Source: Aquihabitans sp. G128
Lineage (GTDB): Bacteria; Actinomycetota; Acidimicrobiia; Acidimicrobiales; Iamiaceae
Direction of reading: 5' to 3'
Assembly: GCF_019048865.1 (NCBI RefSeq)
Contig: NZ_CP077604.1
Span: 3,782,001-3,846,000 of the forward strand
DNA: 64,000 nucleotides
A program made the position numbers and the translations under genes. The notes beneath the pieces are model-generated. The model saw only the letters and a program-made list of their open reading frames with translations. It was not told where the DNA came from and made no database searches. Shown piece by piece: positions 37,598 to 47,302 of the stretch (position 1 is its first letter; the number at the start of each line of letters is the position of its first letter).

Positions 37598-39340
37598 TCA
37601 GCGACGGTCCTGGATCGGCTCTCGCTCTGCGGCAGGCGGATCCTCCGGAAGGTGGTCGAAGTCGGCCACCGGGACGTCGGCGGCCTGGCGGTGGAGGAAC
37701 CGGCCGATGATCGGCATCCGCGACCGGCGGACGTAGCCGTAGTACTCGTAGAGCGAGCCGTAGGTGTCCTCGGCGGCCACGCCGTTGAGGACGGTCCCGA
37801 GCAGCGGGGAGGAGACCTGGCGCAGCATCTCGACGCCGCGGCGGGCGGTGCGCCGGCTGGTGCGGTTGGCCGAGGCCAGGAAGATGGTGGCGTCGACGAC
37901 GCGGCTCAGCACCAGGGCATCGGTGACCGGCAGCACCGGCGGGCAGTCGAGGAAGACCACCGAGTACTCCTCGGTGAGCGAGCGGATGATGCTGGCCGAG
38001 CGGTCCAGGCTCAGCAGCTCCGACGGGTTCGGGGGCCGGGGGCCGGAGGCCAGCACGCTGATGTTGGGGTGGATCGGCGACTGCTGCACCGCCTCGGCGA
38101 GCGTGAGGTCGCCGAGGACCACGGAGGTGAAGCCGATGCTGCCGTCGACCTGCATGAACTGGTGCAAGCGGGGCTTGCGGAGGTCGCAGCCCACCACGCA
38201 CACCCGCTTGCCGGCCTGGGCGAAGGCCAGGGCCAGGTTCGACAGCAGGGTGGTCTTGCCCTCGCCGGCACCGGAGCTGGTGATCTGGATCAGGTTCATG
38301 GGCCGCTCGAGCGCGGCGTACTGGATGGCCGTGCGGAGGCCTCGATAGGACTCGGCCGCCGCCGACATGGGGGCGGCGATGGTGGCGAGGTGGGGCCGGC
38401 GGGCATCTCGCCACGTGGGGTCGAGGGGGACCATGCCGATGGTGGGCAGGTCCTTGACCGCTCGCTCGAGGTCGGCCTTCGTGCGCAGCGAGTCGTCGAA
38501 CTGGTCTCGGACGAACGCGAGGCCCACGCCCAGGAACAGCCCGATCACGAGGGACTGGACGGCGTCGCGCACCGGCGTCGGCGAGACCGGCGTGCTCGGG
38601 GCGACGGCCGGGTTCAGCACCTGGACGCCGCCGGTGGTGGCCAGGCGCTCCGAGATCTGCAGGATCTGCAGCCGCTGGGTGTAGTCGGTGAGGCCGGCCT
38701 GGGCCTCGGCCCGCTCGGCGTCGGTCTGGGACTTCAACCGGTTCCGCGCCTCCAGCTTGGCGTCGTAGGCGGGGTCGGTGGTGGGCAGCTTCGCCAGCTC
38801 GTCGTCGAGCGCCACCAGGGGTTCGTCGATCTTGTTGATCTGGGCCTGGAAGTCGTCGACCTGCTGCTGGACGATGGTCTTGGTGGACGAGAGGTCGGCG
38901 AGGATCGCATCGAGCCGCACGTCTTGGTAGGTGCTGGCGTAGACGTTGGCCCGGCGGGCGGCCTCCCGGCCGGTGGTGGCCGTGGCCTGCAGGACGATGA
39001 CGTCGTCCTCGCCGCCGGCGATGGCCCGCACCCCGATCGGGGAGCCGTAGGCCTTGGCCACGGCGACCTTGACCGTCCGGCTGTTGATGATGCGCAGCTC
39101 GTTCTGGAGCGCCCGCTGCGGGTCCGAGACCTGCTGGGTCGGCACCAGGATGTTCTCCGACGTCTTGGCCTGGAGCAGCATCTGGGTGGACGCCTGGTAC
39201 TGCGGTGCGGCCCGGAGGTCGGTGAGCAGGGAGAGCCCGACGAGGACGACGACGGTGCCGGCGATCCACAGCCAGCGGCGCCGCAGCACCTCGAGGTACT
39301 CCCCGATGCTGACCTCAGTGGTGTCTTGTACCGAGTACAT
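37598..39340 (-). CDS. Wzc-like chain-length regulator / BY-kinase
   Basis: 580 residues, unbroken. N-terminal Wzz domain with the first membrane segment LWIAGTVVVLVGLSLL, a periplasmic coiled region (about residues 60-230), a second membrane segment DAVQSLVIGLFLGVGLAFV, then a cytoplasmic ATPase: Walker A SSGAGEGKTT, Walker A' VVGCDLRKPRLH, Walker B VVFLDCPP. A tyrosine cluster SLYEYYGYVRRS lies near residue 545, followed by about 35 residues, so autophosphorylation is possible. Controls polymer length and export with the neighbouring polymerase. ATG start. An inverted-repeat-rich gap of 57 bp lies upstream. Confidence 0.93.
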   Translation of the reverse strand: MYSVQDTTEVSIGEYLEVLRRRWLWIAGTVVVLVGLSLLTDLRAAPQYQASTQMLLQAKTSENILVPTQQVSDPQRALQNELRIINSRTVKVAVAKAYGSPIGVRAIAGGEDDVIVLQATATTGREAARRANVYASTYQDVRLDAILADLSSTKTIVQQQVDDFQAQINKIDEPLVALDDELAKLPTTDPAYDAKLEARNRLKSQTDAERAEAQAGLTDYTQRLQILQISERLATTGGVQVLNPAVAPSTPVSPTPVRDAVQSLVIGLFLGVGLAFVRDQFDDSLRTKADLERAVKDLPTIGMVPLDPTWRDARRPHLATIAAPMSAAAESYRGLRTAIQYAALERPMNLIQITSSGAGEGKTTLLSNLALAFAQAGKRVCVVGCDLRKPRLHQFMQVDGSIGFTSVVLGDLTLAEAVQQSPIHPNISVLASGPRPPNPSELLSLDRSASIIRSLTEEYSVVFLDCPPVLPVTDALVLSRVVDATIFLASANRTSRRTARRGVEMLRQVSSPLLGTVLNGVAAEDTYGSLYEYYGYVRRSRMPIIGRFLHRQAADVPVADFDHLPEDPPAAEREPIQDRR

Positions 39341-39373
39341 GCCATCTTCCCCGGGGCGGCCGGCCGGCCCCGT

Positions 39374-39400
39374 TGTCCGTTTGGACAGTATGACCGGTCA
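39374..39400. repeat. Paired small inverted repeats before the Wzc-like gene
   Basis: TGTCC-GTTT-GGACA (39374-39387) and the 10-bp palindrome TGACCGGTCA (39391-39400, overlapping the stop of the upstream gene). They could be operator sites for control of the kinase/polymerase genes. No regulator is encoded nearby. Confidence 0.4.
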
Positions 39401-40609
39401 GCCGACGGCTCCCCGGTCGCGACGGAAGGCCGACCTGGGGCCCTCCCCTGCTCCCGGCCCACCGTCGGAGGGACGGATGAGCAACTGGTGGTATACCTCC
39501 TCGACGCGACGCGTGACCAACTCCTGGCCGAAGACGTCCCGGGCGGCGGCCCGGCCGCGATCGCCCATGGCGCGGCGGCCGTCGGGCCCGAGGTCGAGGA
39601 CCTGCTGCAGCGCGGCGGCGAACTCGTGGGGGTCCCGGGGGACCGGGGCGAAGCCGACGTCGAGGTCGCGCACCGCCGTCATGATCTCGCCGGTGTCGCT
39701 GGCCACGAACGGCAGGCCGCTCGCCATGTACTCCAGGACGACCAGGGGGCCGGTCTCGTTCTTCGAGGCCAGGAAGGCCCCGTCGGCCCCGGCGAGGTAG
39801 CGCAGGGGCTCGTCGAGCGCGCCGGCGATGCGGACCTGGTCGCCGACGCCCAGGGCCTCGACCATGGCCATGCACCGCTCGTAGAAGGCGCGCTCCGCGC
39901 TGGTGCTCCCGATGAACACCAGCCCGATGCGCCGCCGCTGGTCCGGCGGGAGCTCGGCGAGGGCCCGGAGCGCCGTCGGGTGGTCCTTCTGCTGGCGGAA
40001 GTTGGCGACCATCGCGAGGACGACCTCCGTGCCCTGCAGGTCGAACGCGGCGCGGAGGTCGACCGGCTCGACGTCGTCGAAGCGTCGGAGGTCGACGCCG
40101 CTGCGGGCCAGGTGCACCCGGTCGGCGGGCATCCCGATGGCCGTGCGGGCCCAGCGGCAGAGGCGGCTGTCGACCCCGAGGTACTCGTCGACACCGATCC
40201 GCATCGCCTTGCGGAGGTCGGCGCCCGCCCGCCGGTCGAGGTGGAGGCGGCCGTAGTGGTCGTGGAACACGTGGGGCGTGTCGAGGAGCCCGGTCTGGCG
40301 GCAGAGCGCCACGATCTTCATGGTGCCGCGGCCGTGGGTGTGGATCACGTCGATGTCGGACCGGCGCACGAAGCGGGCGAAGCGCACCAGCCCGGCGACG
40401 TCCCACGTGGCCCGACGGCCGATGACCTCGACGGCGACGTCGTCCCGGAGGACGTCGTGCAGCGGACCGTCGTTGCGCGTGGCGCAGAAGGCCACCTCGT
40501 GGGTCCGGCGATCGAGCGAGTTGGCGATGTCGACCGCCACGCGCTCGGCCCCGCCGACCTCGAGGGTGTCGGTGACGGCGAGGACGCGGGTGGGCCGGAC
40601 GGCGGTCAC
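39398..40609 (-). CDS. GT4-family glycosyltransferase
   Basis: 403 residues. Begins at GTG 40609 (TAVRPTRVLAVTDTLEVGGA) and shows IHTHGRGTMKIVALCRQTGL, DHYGRLHLDRRAG, LAMVANFRQQKDHPTALRAL and ASKNETGPLVVLEYMASGLP. The raw frame joins it to the upstream GT2 gene, but a G7 run at 40737-40743 explains this: with six G the GT2 gene ends at a TGA overlapping this GTG by 4 bp. It is therefore listed as a separate gene. Adds a sugar in the cytoplasm. Confidence 0.88.
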   Translation of the reverse strand: MTAVRPTRVLAVTDTLEVGGAERVAVDIANSLDRRTHEVAFCATRNDGPLHDVLRDDVAVEVIGRRATWDVAGLVRFARFVRRSDIDVIHTHGRGTMKIVALCRQTGLLDTPHVFHDHYGRLHLDRRAGADLRKAMRIGVDEYLGVDSRLCRWARTAIGMPADRVHLARSGVDLRRFDDVEPVDLRAAFDLQGTEVVLAMVANFRQQKDHPTALRALAELPPDQRRRIGLVFIGSTSAERAFYERCMAMVEALGVGDQVRIAGALDEPLRYLAGADGAFLASKNETGPLVVLEYMASGLPFVASDTGEIMTAVRDLDVGFAPVPRDPHEFAAALQQVLDLGPDGRRAMGDRGRAAARDVFGQELVTRRVEEVYHQLLIRPSDGGPGAGEGPRSAFRRDRGAVG

Positions 40610-41680
40610 CGCCTCGCCTCGATCGCGTCGCGCACCGAGCGGGCGACGTCGGCGACGGCTCCGCCGAAGCCGATCGGTGAGCGGTCGTAGCCGCCGGAGC
40701 GGACCTCGGCGGCGATCGTGCGCAGGCGGCTCCCCAGGGGGGGCGTCCCGGTCGGCGCGGACCCGGTGGTGCCGGCTGATGGCCTCGAGCTCGTCGGCCT
40801 CCTCGAAGTCGCCGAGCAGGTCGGCTCGGCGGGCGGCCTCGGCGAGCTGCTCGGCGCGGACGCGGTGCTCGCGGACGGTGCTCTCCTGGGCGGGGCCGAA
40901 CGCCTCTCGGGCGGCGCGGAGACGGCGGCGCCGGAGCTCGGCGGGCTCGAGGACCCCGGTCTGCTGGGCGGGGTGCACCCGGAACCCCAGGAGCGGCTCC
41001 GGCACGGCCTGGACGGTGCCCACGGCGGCGGCCACCAACGACAGCCACCGGTCGTGGCGCATGGGGGCGACGGGGTCCTCGAGCGACGTGGGGAACGGCA
41101 GGGCGGCGTCGACGGCGCGGCGTCGGACGGCCATCGTGCAGCCGGTGCTCAGGGCGCGGCGGGCGAACATCGGGCCGGGCACGATCTCGTTGGTCCGCAG
41201 GTAGCGGCCGATGCCTCGGCTGTCCCACAGGCGCCGCCCGATCGGGCGGCCGTCGGCGCCCAACAGGTCGGCGTCGGAGAAGACCAGCGTGAGGATCGGG
41301 TCCTGGTCGAGCAGGTCGACGAGGTGGGCCAGCTTCGCCGGGTACCAGACGTCGTCCTGGTCGGCGAGGGCGACGATGCGCCCGGAGCTCCGCTGCAGCG
41401 CGAGCTCGAAGTTGGCCGTCGAGCCCACCTGGTGGTCGTTCACCTCGAGCAGGACGGGGAACGGTGCGTCCTCGGCGAACGCCCGGACCAGGTCGACGGT
41501 GGCGTCGGTCGACCGGTCGTCCTGGACCACCAGCTCGTCCGGTGGGCGGTCCTGGGCAACCAGGGAGGCGAGCAGGTCGGGCAGCCACGCAGCGCCGTTC
41601 CAGGTGCAGAGGGCCACGGTGACCGAGGAACCGGGGCGCGGGGCGACGGCGGGGTCGATGGTTGCTGCGCTGTCGGTCAC
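40606..41680 (-). CDS. GT2-family glycosyltransferase (homopolymer frame break)
   Basis: About 357 residues. Inverting GT-A enzyme: SVTVALCTWNGAAWLPDLLA, VVQDDRSTDATVDLV (first Asp of the nucleotide site), ALADQDDVWYPAKL (DxD-type metal site) and LEDPVAPMRHDRW. Rhamnosyl- or similar sugar transfer is common for this subgroup. One extra base in the run 40737-40743; the corrected tail reads LGSRLRTIAAEVRSGGYDRS to EARR and TGA. GTG start preceded by GGAGGGAGGG. Confidence 0.88.
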
Positions 41681-41778
41681 GGCCCTCCCTCCGAACCAGG
41701 GGACCGCAGCGTAGCGACGACGGGCCGCGTGCCCCGAGCCGTCGTCGCGCCGGTCGGGGCTCGGCGGCGGGCGAACAC

Positions 41779-41784
41779 TAAGGT
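41779..41784 (+). promoter_or_regulatory. Candidate -10 element for a leaderless transcript
   Basis: TAAGGT ends 9 nt before the ATG at 41794, as at 7565. It lies in the 113-bp divergent gap 41681-41793, where no other element is clear. Confidence 0.4.
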
Positions 41785-41793
41785 CGAACCCTC

Positions 41794-43441
41794 ATGGCCA
41801 CGGATCGGGAGGGACCGGTGGACGAGCGCATCGACGTGTTGTCGTGGGGCCCCGCCCCCACGTGGGACCTCGGCGCGACGGTGGTCCTGCCGGACCGCCT
41901 CGCCGCCGCGTCGGCGGCCGTCGACGCCCACCTCGCGGGCGACCCCGCACCGTGGACCCTGTTCTGGCACCCCCGCCTCGGCCCGCCGCCCGCCGCGACC
42001 GTGCGCGCCCTGGTCGACGGGGCCCAGGCCGACGTGTGGCACGCCGGCCTCGCGCTGGGCACGGCGGGCCTGCCCGCCGAGCACGACTACATCCACCCCA
42101 CCACCCCGTTCGTGCTCGATCCGGCGCCCGACGTGCCGGGCACGTGTTGGCGGTTGGGGCTCGGGGCGGCGCTCGTCCGCACCCGCGCCCTCGCCGCCGT
42201 CGGGGGCCTCGACCCGGCGTTCGAGGGCACCACCGGAGCCGGCCTCGAGCTGGGGCGCCGGCTCCTCGAGCGGGGGGGCGGTCGTGCGCAACGCCCCGGA
42301 CCTGCTGGCCGCCCCGGGCGCCCTGGCCGACCCCCTCTCGGAACGAGACCGGTTCCTCCTCCTCCGTCGGCTGTTCGGGCGCAAGTGGGTGGTCTACGCC
42401 GGCCTCCGTCGCGCGCTCGCCACCCGTCGGCCCGTCCGGGTGGGTCGCGGCCTCGCCGCGTCGGCCCGCGCCGAGCGCGCCACCCCGGCGCCGGTCGCCG
42501 GCCTCGTCGAGCGCGAGCCGGTCGCCATCGACCGGACGGCCCGGATCAGCGTGGTGCTGCCGACCCTGGGCCGCTACGAGCTCCTCCGGCCGCTGCTGGC
42601 CCAGCTCGGCGCCCAGACGGTGCCCGCCCTCGAGATCCTCGTCGTCGACCAGAACGATCCCGAGAAGCGCGACCTCGCCCTGTACGAGGACTTCGCCGCC
42701 ATCGGCGTGGTGCCGATCTTCCAGGAGGTGCGGGGCCAGTGGATCTCGCGCAACGCCGCGGTCCAGCGGGCCCAGGGGGACTGGATCGCGTTCATCGACG
42801 ACGACTCCGAGATCGAGCCGGACTTCCTCGAGGCGCACCTGGAGGGCCTGGCCCGCTACGACGCCCAGCTCACCACCGGCGCCTCGCTGGCGGTCGTGGG
42901 CGCACCGATCCCCGAGAACTACGGGTTCTTCCGCGTGGCCGACCAGTGGGACTCGGGCAACGGCCTGTGCCGTCGCTCCCTCTTCGGCGAGGTCGGGCTG
43001 TTCGACCAGCGCTACGACCGGCAGCGGCGAGGCGACGCCGAGTTCGGGCTGCGCGTGCAGCTGAGCGGTCGCCTCGTCGTGCACGTCCCGACCGCCACGC
43101 GCGTCCACCTCAAGGCGGCCGAGGGCGGGCTGCGGACCTTCGGGCAGTGGGACGGGTTCCGGTCGAAGCAGCGGCTCGGGCCGCTCCCCGTCCCGTCGAT
43201 GCGCTACTACAGCGCCACGTACCACTCGGCCCGCCAGCAGCGCGAGGACCTCGGCCTCGGCCTGGTCCACGCGCTGGTGCCGTACCACCTGAAGCGGCGG
43301 GCCACCCCGCTGCAGTGGGCGGGGTTCGTGGCCAAGGAGCTGCTCCACCTCCCGTCGCTGGTGCGCCGGGTCCGCCAGTCGGGCGTCCTGGCGGCCGAGA
43401 TGGTCGAGGCCGGCCCCGACATCCCGTCGTTGCAGCCGTGA
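41794..43441 (+). CDS. Two-part GT2-family glycosyltransferase (homopolymer frame break)
   Basis: About 549 residues. The C-terminal half is a clear GT2 domain: RISVVLPTLGRYELLRPLLA, EILVVDQNDPEKRDLA, DWIAFIDDDSEIEPDFLEAH and RRSLFGEVGLFDQRYD. The N-terminal 190 residues look like a degenerate GT-A domain (LAAVGGLDPAFEGTTGAGLE ahead of a LGRRLLERG helix) but have no evident DxD. A G7 run at 42272-42278 has one G too many; the frame resumes AVVRNAPDLLAAPG. First gene of a plus-strand operon reaching 49964. Confidence 0.85.
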
Positions 43442-44668
43442 CCCGAGCGGCCCCGGGCGCCACCCCCCGGCGCGTGGCGGTGATCGGCGACATGCCCCAC
43501 CACCGGGACGCCGACGGCGCCATCCACGGCCTCGAGCCGGTCGTCGCCCAGCTCGATCGCTGGGCCGCGCTCTTCGACGAGCTCGTGCTGTGCGGCCCCC
43601 TGGTCGACGGGCCGCCCCCCCTCGGGCTTCGCCCCCTACCGGTCGCCGAACGTGACCATGGTCCCGGTGGCCCGGGCCGGCGGCAACACGTGGCGGGCGA
43701 AGCTGGCCATGGCGCCCCAGGTGCCGCGGTGGTTCCTCGAGACCCGACGGGTGGCCCGCTCCGTGGACGCCGTCCACCTGCGCTGCCCCTGCAACATCGG
43801 CCTGGTCGCCATCTTCTCGACGTGGCGCGCCGTGCGGTACCGCTACGCCATCTACGCCGGGGTCTGGCGGCCCTACGCGGGCGAGCCGAGGTTCTTCCGC
43901 TACCAGCGCGAGCTGCTCGGCAGCCGCCGGTTCGGCGGCCCGGTCAGCGTGTACGCCGGGCCCGACCCCGAGCGGCCGCACCTGGAGCCGTTCTTCAGCC
44001 CGTCGCACGACGATGCCTCGTGGGCCGCAGCCGGCCCGGGCGCGGCGCGGACCCGGGCGTCGATCGCCGAACGGCCCGCCGCCGGGCCGTGGCGCCTCGT
44101 GGTGGTCGGTCGACTGACCCGGAACAAGAACCAGCGCGCCGCGGTGGAAGCCGTGCGGCTCCTGGTGGAGGGCGGGCTGGACGTCTCCCTCGACGTCGTG
44201 GGCGACGGGCCGGAGCTCGGGGCCCTCGAGGCCCAGGTGGCCGCCGCCGGCCTCGCCGATCGCGTGGTCTTCCACGGGATGGTCGACCACGCGGCCGTGA
44301 TGGCCACCTTCGGGCGTTCCGACCTGCAGCTGCTGACCACCTACCAGGAGGGCTACGGCAAGGTCCTGCTGGAGAGCATGGTCGTCGGCGTGGTGCCGAT
44401 CTTCTCCTCGAGCCCGGTGTCCGGCCAGATCAGCGGCGACGGCTCCCGGGCCGTGGTGATCGATCCCGACCACCCCGAGCAGGTGGCGGCCGCGGTCCGG
44501 GGCCTCGTCGAGGACCGTGACCGCTGGCTGGCGATGATCGACGACGGTCGGGCCTACACCGCCGGGCTCAGCCTGGAGGCCTTCGGCCGCGAGGTCCGCG
44601 CGCTGCTCGAGCGGCAGTGGCACGTGCGGCTCCCCGAGCCCGCCTCGCCGACGGACGGGCGACCGTGA
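43438..44668 (+). CDS. GT4-family glycosyltransferase (homopolymer frame break)
   Basis: About 409 residues, GTGA-coupled. N-terminus RRVAVIGDMPHHRDADGAIH; break at the C7 run 43615-43621, resuming GFAPYRSPNVTMVPVARAGG. Donor domain: RLVVVGRLTRNKNQRAAVEA, VVGDGPELGALE, and TYQEGYGKVLLESMVVGVVP. Sugar and position unknown. Confidence 0.86.
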
Positions 44669-45926
44669 GCCCGGGCAAGGCGGACGACCGCTCGTTCCTC
44701 TTCGTGACGCAGTACTTCCCGCCCGAGCGCGGCGCGGCGCAGGTCCGGCTGGGGGCGGTCACGCAGGAGCTGGCCCGCCGTGGGCACCGGGTCGAGGTCG
44801 TCACGGCCATCCCCAACTACCCCACGGGGCGCCTCTTCCCGGGTTGGCCCCGGCGGCCGGTGCAGCGCCGGACCGAGGACGGGATCTCCGTGGTGCGGGT
44901 GTGGCTGTGGGCGGCCATGGGCAGCGGCATCGGCCGGATGGCCAACTACGCCACCTTCGGGGCCATGAGCATCGTCGGCCTGCTGCGCGCCCGGCCGGCC
45001 CGTTGGACGGTGGTCGAGTACCCCACGCTGTTCGGCGCCCTCCCGGCCGTGGTCCTCGCCAAGCTGCGCCGCCGCCGGGTCGTCGTCAACGTCGCCGACC
45101 TGTGGGTCGATGCTTCCGTGGCCGTCGGGGCGCTGCCGGACGGCGCACTGGTCCGCGTGCTCCTCGCCGTCGAGCGCTGGATGCTGCGCCAGGCCGATGC
45201 CGTGAACGCCGTGACCGACGGGGTGCGGGACGCCCTCGTGGCCAAGGGCGTGGCGCTCGACCGGCTCTGCTGGCTCCCGAACGGGGCCGACACCGACCTG
45301 TTCCGACCCCGCGCGGCCACCGATGAGGCGCGCAGGGAGGCGGGCCTCGCCCCCGGCGAGCACCTGTTCCTCTATGCCGGGACCCACGGCTACGTCCACG
45401 GGCTCGAGGTGGTGCTCGATGCCGCCGAGCTGCTCCGCGACGTGCCGGTGCGCTTCGTGCTGGTGGGCGGCGGCTCCGAGCGCGACGCCCTGATCGCCGA
45501 TGCCCGGCGCCGGGGGCTGGCCAACGTCGAGCTCCGGGAGCCGGTGGCCCCCGAGCGGGTGGCCGAGCTCCTGGACGTCGCCACCGCCGGCCTCGCCACC
45601 GTGCGGGCCGGGGACCTCTACCGCTCCATCCGGTCGGCCAAGATGCTCCCCGTCATGGCGAGCGGCAAGCCGATCCTGTACGCAGGCGACGACGAGGGCG
45701 CCGCCCTCGTCGCGCGAGGGCGCCGGCTGGCGCCTGCCCCCGGGCGACGGTGCCGCGCTGGCCGCCGCGGTGCGCGAGGTCCTCGCCGACCCCGAAGAGG
45801 CGGCGGCGCGCGGCGCGGGGCCGGGCCTACGTCGAGGCCGAGGCCAGCTGGCACGCCATCGTCGACCGTTGGCTCGAGGACCTTGCGGCGGTCGAGCAGG
45901 GTCGGGCGCCGGAGCGGCGGCCGTGA
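44665..45926 (+). CDS. GT4-family glycosyltransferase, WbuB/fucosamine-type (two frame breaks)
   Basis: About 420 residues. FLFVTQYFPPERGAAQVRLG with AIPNYPTGRLFPGW strongly resembles WbuB-like GT4 enzymes that add N-acetylfucosamine or a similar sugar. Also VVNVADLWVDASVAVGALPD and FLYAGTHGYVHGLEVVLDA. Breaks near 45710-45722 (into EGAGWRLPPGDGAALAAAV) and 45810-45830 (into RAYVEAEASWHAIVDRWLED). The corrected stop TGA (45924-45926) overlaps the next GTG. The fucosamine suggestion is by family resemblance only. Confidence 0.85.
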
Positions 45927-47302
45927 ACCTCTCCGACCTCTACGGCCGGTCGCCGGTGCTGGTGCAGAACGCGTTCGCCACCGGCTACGGGCTGCGCGAG
46001 CACGCCCGGCGCTACGGCGGCGGCTTCCGCTCGCTGGTCGAGGACCTGGACGCACGCCAGTGGGCCGAGCCGGAGCTCTTGGCCGCCGACCAGGTCTCGC
46101 GGCTGCGCCACCAGCTCGCCTGGTGCGCCAGCGAGGTCCCGCACTACCGGGACCTGTTCGCCCGCATCGGGTTCGATGCCGCCGCGGTGCGGTCGGTCGA
46201 CGACCTGCAGGCGCTGCCGCTGCTGGACAAGGAGCAGGTCCGAGCCGAGCCCGAGCGCTTCGTGCCCGATCGGCGCAAGCTCCGCCTCATCGCCCAGACC
46301 ACCGGTGGCACCACCGGCACCCCGCTGCGGTACTGGGCCACGCTCGACGCCGTGCGGTGGAACTACGCCACCTACGAGAGCCGCTCGCGCCGGTGGGCCG
46401 GTGTGCGCCTGGGCGACCGGACCGCCTCGCTCCACGGCCAGCCGATCGTGCCGGCGGCGCAGCAGCACGGCCCGTTCTGGCGGCGGAACCTGGCCTTCAA
46501 CCAGCTGTACCTCTCGGTGTACCACCTCAACGAGCGCACGCTGCCGGCCTACGTCGGGGCCCTGGCCGACTTCGAGCCCCGCGTGGTGGTGGGCTACACG
46601 TCGGCGGTCCACCGCATCGCCCGGCACCTGCTGGAGCGGGGCGACGTGGGGCGCGTCCTCCCGGACGCCGTGATGGTCAGCTCCGAGACGCTGACCCCGG
46701 CGGCTCGCCTGGACATCGAACGGGCCTTCGGCTGCCGGGTGTACAACGGCTACAGCCTCGGTGAGCTGGTGGCCTACGTGTCGGAGTGCCCGCTCGGGTC
46801 GCTGCACGTCAGCACCGACTACGGGGTCCTCGAGGTCGGCCCGGAGGGCGCCGCCGGCGAGCTGGTGGCCACCGGCCTGGCCAACCGGGCGATGCCCCTG
46901 CTGCGCTACCGCACCGGCGATCGCGGCGCCGCCGCGGCCGTCGGGTGCGAGTGCGGGCGGACCCTGCCGGTGCTGGCCGAGCTCGAGGGGCGCGTCGACG
47001 ACGTCGTGCACACCCCCGAGGGCTCGGTGGTGGGACCGGCGCCCATGAGCCTGGCCTTCCAACGGGCCTCGCACCTCCGCCGTGCCCAGGTCCTCCAGGA
47101 CGACGCCTCGTCGATCCGCGTCCTGCTCGAGGTCGCGCCGGCGTTCAGCGAGGCCGACGAGGCGTTCCTCGACGGCGAGCTGCGCAAGCGCCTCGGGACG
47201 TCGCTCGCCATCAGCTACGAGGTGGTCGACGAGGTGCCGCGCACCTCGGGGGGCAAGGAGCGCCTCATCATCTCCACGGTGGGCCGCGAGGGCGGGCGAT
47301 GA
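45923..47302 (+). CDS. CapK/PaaK-family adenylate-forming enzyme
   Basis: 459 residues, unbroken. Related to phenylacetate-CoA ligase but of the CapK type found in capsule clusters. ATP-binding loop QTTGGTTGTPLRYW, adenylate motif VYNGYSLGELVAYVSECPLG, RYRTGDRG and the C-terminal RTSGGKERLI with its lysine. A Cys pair (VGCECGRTLP) lies before the C-terminal domain. It probably activates a carboxylic acid as an adenylate or CoA ester for attachment to the glycan; the acyl acceptor could be handled by the GNAT at 48351. Coupled on both sides by 4-bp overlaps. Confidence 0.9.
   Translation: MNLSDLYGRSPVLVQNAFATGYGLREHARRYGGGFRSLVEDLDARQWAEPELLAADQVSRLRHQLAWCASEVPHYRDLFARIGFDAAAVRSVDDLQALPLLDKEQVRAEPERFVPDRRKLRLIAQTTGGTTGTPLRYWATLDAVRWNYATYESRSRRWAGVRLGDRTASLHGQPIVPAAQQHGPFWRRNLAFNQLYLSVYHLNERTLPAYVGALADFEPRVVVGYTSAVHRIARHLLERGDVGRVLPDAVMVSSETLTPAARLDIERAFGCRVYNGYSLGELVAYVSECPLGSLHVSTDYGVLEVGPEGAAGELVATGLANRAMPLLRYRTGDRGAAAAVGCECGRTLPVLAELEGRVDDVVHTPEGSVVGPAPMSLAFQRASHLRRAQVLQDDASSIRVLLEVAPAFSEADEAFLDGELRKRLGTSLAISYEVVDEVPRTSGGKERLIISTVGREGGR

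Noticed and set aside
39398-41680. A GT2-GT4 bifunctional glycosyltransferase.
   Set aside because: The linker is Arg-rich out-of-frame sequence; correcting the G7 run 40737-40743 yields a clean GT2 end and a 4-bp GTGA overlap.
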